Source: JALZUV01 sp964654855
GTDB taxonomy: Bacteria > Pseudomonadota > Alphaproteobacteria > Rickettsiales > JALZUV01
Length of the DNA stretch: 64,000 nt
Assembly (NCBI GenBank): GCA_964654855.1
Contig: CAZZJS010000001.1
Location: 393,166 to 457,165, forward strand
Direction of reading: 5' to 3'
In this document: piece after piece, positions 61,290 through 64,000 of the stretch
How the letters are laid out: the number at the start of each line of letters is the position of its first letter
How positions within the stretch are numbered: position 1 is the stretch's first letter
Position numbers and translations under genes: made by a program
Notes under the pieces: model-generated
Database searches by the model: none
Told to the model about the DNA's origin: nothing
What the model saw: only the letters and a program-made list of their open reading frames with translations

Positions 61290-62582
61290 TTAGTCATTCG
61301 CATTTTCTAGCGTGAGCTGGCCAGTAGAGAGTAATACGCGATAAATTGCTGAGTAGTAATCGTAGCGTGCTGCTGCTGCGTCAATTTGGGCACGGAAGAG
61401 CTCATTCTCTGCATCAAGTACGTTAAGCGCAGTATCTTTACCAGCATCTCGCAAGCGTGTACGTGCATCATACACTTCGCCAGCAATATTAACTGCATTA
61501 TCGAGCAAATCGGCACGTTTTCGGCTTGTATTCAAGTTTGCCCAAGCGAGCTTAACTTCTTCTACAATACGACGGTTTGTATCTTTGCCTACTGAAATGG
61601 CAGATTGATGTTGTGCAATCGCTTGCTTGTCGCGAGCCTTATCTGCATAGCCCGAAAAGAGGTTCCAAGTGCCACGCACGGTGAGCGAATTACTAATATC
61701 GGTGCCACGAATTCCGCTCGCATCATCGCCATAAACACTGCTGGCAACCACATCAATGCTTGGGTAGTAGTTTGATTTTACTACCGTTTTTTGATGTTCA
61801 AGTGTGTCAATTGTAGCGTCGGTTGCTTTAAGAGTTGGGTGTTTCTCAACAGAAAGCTCAACCGCATATTCCAATGATTCAGGAATTTTCTGCTCTGGAA
61901 TAATAGGAGTCTTCATAGATTCGATATCTGCTTCACGTCCAAAAACTTGCGTATAGCGCGCAAGCGCCTCCTGTAAGCCGCCTTCAAAAGCAGTGAAACG
62001 CTCTTTAGCTATTTGTAGTCGTGATTTTGCCTGTAACACATCAACTGCTACGCCCGAGCCGCGCTCAACACGTTCATTTTCAAGTTCGAACTGGCTGGAG
62101 AGGGTGGTGATATTGCGTTTTGAGAGCTCAGTCAGCTTAACTTGGCGCAAAACAGTGATGTACGCATTGCTTCCTTCAAAGAGAAGCTGTTGCTGTGTGC
62201 TTTCTAATGCTGCTTCAGCTTGTTTGATACCGCTTTGTGCCGCAGAGACTGCGCCGTCGGTGCGAAATCCTTCAAATAGATTTTGGGTGGCGATAATAGA
62301 GGCATTAGTGGCAGTGAGATCAAATTTCTCTCCCGCGGGGACTAAATCGCTGCGGTCTGTATTTTCATATCCGACAGAAGCTGAAGTATCTAGTCTTGGT
62401 AGGTAGGCTGAACGTGCTTCTGTAACAGTTGCTTTGGCAGCGATCACATTCTCGGCTTCAGCCTTTAGTCGTGGATGGTCTTTTATAAGAGAAGCAAGTT
62501 CATTTTTTAACTCTGCCCCCAGCACGCTGCTAGAGAGAAGCACAATACTAATAGGGATAATGGTTGTGATGATGTGTTTCAT
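61290..62582 (-). CDS. TolC-family outer-membrane protein (copy 2)
   Basis: 430 residues from ATG 62582 (the frame extends upstream to 62606, but the signal peptide MKHIITTIIPISIVLLSSSVLGA begins at 62582). Shared motifs with copy 1 include TEARSAYLPRLDTSASVGY, NLFEGFRTDGAVSAA, VDVLQAKSRLQIAKERF and LNVLDAENELFRAQIDAA. The pair arose by duplication. No ABC transporter or membrane fusion protein is next to it. Confidence 0.94.
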   Translation of the reverse strand: MKHIITTIIPISIVLLSSSVLGAELKNELASLIKDHPRLKAEAENVIAAKATVTEARSAYLPRLDTSASVGYENTDRSDLVPAGEKFDLTATNASIIATQNLFEGFRTDGAVSAAQSGIKQAEAALESTQQQLLFEGSNAYITVLRQVKLTELSKRNITTLSSQFELENERVERGSGVAVDVLQAKSRLQIAKERFTAFEGGLQEALARYTQVFGREADIESMKTPIIPEQKIPESLEYAVELSVEKHPTLKATDATIDTLEHQKTVVKSNYYPSIDVVASSVYGDDASGIRGTDISNSLTVRGTWNLFSGYADKARDKQAIAQHQSAISVGKDTNRRIVEEVKLAWANLNTSRKRADLLDNAVNIAGEVYDARTRLRDAGKDTALNVLDAENELFRAQIDAAAARYDYYSAIYRVLLSTGQLTLENAND

Positions 62583-62725
62583 ATTCGGAATAGAATAACT
62601 TCTCATGGTTTTACAAATACTGCCTAACTGTTAATAAAACCCTAAAAAGACTGGGGTTTTTCCGAAGTGATGCATTTTTGTGATGCTAGCTTGTGGAAAA
62701 AGTGCCGAAACCCTACAGATAGTGC

Positions 62726-62754
62726 TTGACTCAAGGGTGCCTCCTGCTTATGTT
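62726..62754 (+). promoter_or_regulatory. Promoter of the str operon
   Basis: TTGACT (62726-62731), a 17-bp spacer, then TATGTT (62749-62754), 65 bp upstream of the rpsL ATG. A near-consensus DnaA-type sequence TGTGGAAAA (62692-62700) lies just upstream. Confidence 0.65.
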
Positions 62755-62818
62755 GCGGCCTCCTTGAGCAGGCCAAAACCTGTTTAAGTGTATAGAAAAC
62801 AAAGTTTTGGATAAAAGT

Positions 62819-63190
62819 ATGCCGACGATCAACCAACTGGTGCGCAAAGGTCGTAAAGTTCCCGTAAAACGGAATAAAGTCCCTGCGCTACAAGCGAATC
62901 CCCAAAAACGCGGTGTTTGCACACGTGTTTATACAACCACTCCTAAGAAGCCTAACTCGGCACTACGTAAAGTAGCTCGTGTTCGCCTGACGAATGGTTT
63001 TGAAGTAACAAGCTATATTGGTGGTGAAGGCCACAATCTTCAGGAACACAGCGTGATTATGATCCGTGGTGGTCGTGTAAAAGATTTACCGGGTGTGCGT
63101 TATCACACTATCCGTGGTGTCTTGGATACCCAAGGCGTGAAAGATCGTAAACAACGTCGTTCGCATTACGGTGCGAAGAAACCTAAATAG
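62819..63190 (+). CDS. rpsL: 30S ribosomal protein S12
   Basis: Decoding-centre protein, 123 residues from ATG 62819 (MPTINQLVRKGR, the canonical start; an upstream TTG in frame is less likely). Motifs are KRGVCTRVYTTTPKKPNSALRKVARVRL, the streptomycin-site Lys, and GGRVKDLPGVRYH. It heads rpsL-rpsG-fusA as in other bacteria. Confidence 0.98.
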   Translation: MPTINQLVRKGRKVPVKRNKVPALQANPQKRGVCTRVYTTTPKKPNSALRKVARVRLTNGFEVTSYIGGEGHNLQEHSVIMIRGGRVKDLPGVRYHTIRGVLDTQGVKDRKQRRSHYGAKKPK

Positions 63191-63202
63191 GGATACATAT
63201 AT

Positions 63203-63670
63203 ATGTCTAGACGTCATAGAGCCGAAAAACGTGAAGTATTGCCAGATGCAAAATATGGTGATCTTATTCTCACAAAATTCATGAATTACGTGATGCTTGA
63301 TGGTAAGAAATCAACTGCGGAGCGTATCGTTTATGGTGCATTCGAGTTGATTGAAGCTTCAAACGAAGATCCTATCAAGACATTCCACGATGCTATGGAA
63401 AACGTGAAGCCAACGGTTGAAGTGCGTTCTCGCCGTGTGGGTGGTGCTACGTATCAAGTTCCTCAGGAAGTTCGCGAAGATCGTCGTATCGCACTTGCGA
63501 TTCGCTGGTTGGTAGCTGATATGCGTTCACGTCGCGATAAAGAAGCAACGAAGAAGCTGCAAATGGCTCTTCTAGATGCTGCGAATAACCGTGGTGGCGC
63601 AATTAAGAAGCGTGAAGATACTCACAAAATGGCAGAAGCGAACCGCGCGTTTGCTCACTTCCGTTGGTAG
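63203..63670 (+). CDS. rpsG: 30S ribosomal protein S7
   Basis: 16S rRNA-binding assembly protein, 155 residues. Motifs are MSRRHRAEKREVLPD, KSTAERIVYGAFEL, VEVRSRRVGGATYQVPQEVR and the C-terminal AHFRW. It lies 12 bases after rpsL. Confidence 0.98.
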   Translation: MSRRHRAEKREVLPDAKYGDLILTKFMNYVMLDGKKSTAERIVYGAFELIEASNEDPIKTFHDAMENVKPTVEVRSRRVGGATYQVPQEVREDRRIALAIRWLVADMRSRRDKEATKKLQMALLDAANNRGGAIKKREDTHKMAEANRAFAHFRW

Positions 63671-63700
63671 AATAAAAAGAGACTAGGGAATATAAAGAAA

Positions 63701-64000
63701 ATGGCTCGTACAACTCCATTAGAACGTTATCGCAATATTGGTATTATGGCGCATATTGATGCGGGTAAGACCACAACAACTGAGCGTATCCTTTATTATA
63801 CAGGTGTAAGTCACTCTATCGGTGAAGTGCATGATGGTGCTGCTACCATGGATTGGATGGAGCAAGAGCAAGAGCGTGGTATTACGATTACCTCTGCTGC
63901 GACAACTTGTTTCTGGCCTGATCGTGAAGGTGTTAAACACCGTATCAATATTATTGATACTCCTGGTCACGTTGATTTTACGGTTGAGGTAGAGAGATCT
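63701..64000 (+). CDS. fusA: Elongation factor G, 5' end (continues beyond window)
   Basis: The first 100 codons of EF-G, the translocation and recycling GTPase. ATG 63701, AGGGAA upstream. The protein starts MARTTPLERYRNIGIMAHID, with the P-loop AHIDAGKT, the switch I region (GITITSAATT) and DTPGHVDFT visible before the window ends. It lies 30 bases after rpsG. Confidence 0.97.
   Translation, partial: MARTTPLERYRNIGIMAHIDAGKTTTTERILYYTGVSHSIGEVHDGAATMDWMEQEQERGITITSAATTCFWPDREGVKHRINIIDTPGHVDFTVEVERS

Noticed and set aside
1..64000. Prophage, insertion sequence, integrase or defence island.
   Set aside because: No transposase, integrase, phage structural, restriction or CRISPR gene was recognised on either strand.

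Overview
The window is a 64 kb, gene-dense stretch of bacterial chromosome of moderate GC content, almost certainly from an alphaproteobacterium. Pointers are an F1Fo-ATPase zeta inhibitor (DUF1476 family), LpxI between lpxA and lpxB, a CarD/FdxA pair, the miaB-phoH-ybeY-tlyC-lnt block beside an XRE regulator-metK-trmB block, the rimP-nusA-ylxR-infB-rbfA-truB-rpsO-pnp operon, and a run of perfect CtrA-type TTAA-N7-TTAA boxes. The genus cannot be named from the sequence. No prophage, insertion sequence, CRISPR array or plasmid gene was seen; most of the window is core metabolism and envelope biogenesis.

Layout. 1-5.2 kb: 3' part of yidC, a GNAT acetyltransferase, a Bax-inhibitor-1 membrane protein, an AIM24 protein, gpsA, and an unknown helical protein behind a textbook Pho box. 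5.3-6.1 kb: a membrane-anchored Ala-rich repeat protein (minus). 6.2-15.4 kb: the rimP-to-pnp translation and RNA operon, with an odd G9-loop hairpin at the start of ylxR. 15.5-16.8 kb: two TadE-like pseudopilin-type proteins. 16.9-22.3 kb (minus): carD, fdxA, a small secreted Cys protein, an OmpA porin, infC and thrS. 22.4-25.7 kb: a lone cyclic-nucleotide-binding domain, a glycosyltransferase and recG. 25.7-38.5 kb (minus): pyrH, frr, uppS, cdsA, dxr, rseP, bamA, skp, lpxD, fabZ, lpxA, lpxI, lpxB. This is a near-continuous pathway from ribosome recycling and isoprenoid/phospholipid precursors to outer-membrane assembly and lipid A; a 97-residue orphan gene on the other strand splits pyrH from frr.

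38.6-47.3 kb is more mixed: an unknown gene behind a second Pho-box-like site, a DUF2333 protein, a CDF metal exporter, a bacterioferritin-like protein, purS and purC, the ATPase zeta inhibitor, a degenerate acyl-CoA-synthetase-like protein, pepF and a TSUP transporter. 47.3-56.7 kb: tsaB, a pterin dehydratase, a secreted protein, miaB, phoH, an alpha/beta hydrolase, ybeY, a CBS-domain protein, lnt, trmB and metK. 56.9-57.7 kb: an XRE-type regulator whose upstream region carries an 11-bp-phased CtrA array and nested inverted repeats, then tRNA-Arg(CCG).

57.7-62.6 kb (minus) is the most unusual region. Two paralogous TolC-family outer-membrane proteins are followed by a 659-residue, very acidic protein with three EF-hand/dockerin-type calcium loops, two Asp/Ser repeat blocks, a Pro-rich stretch, no signal peptide and an acidic/hydrophobic C-terminus. 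It looks like a candidate type I secretion substrate, encoded with outer-membrane channels but without the ABC transporter and adaptor. The window ends in the str operon (rpsL, rpsG, start of fusA).
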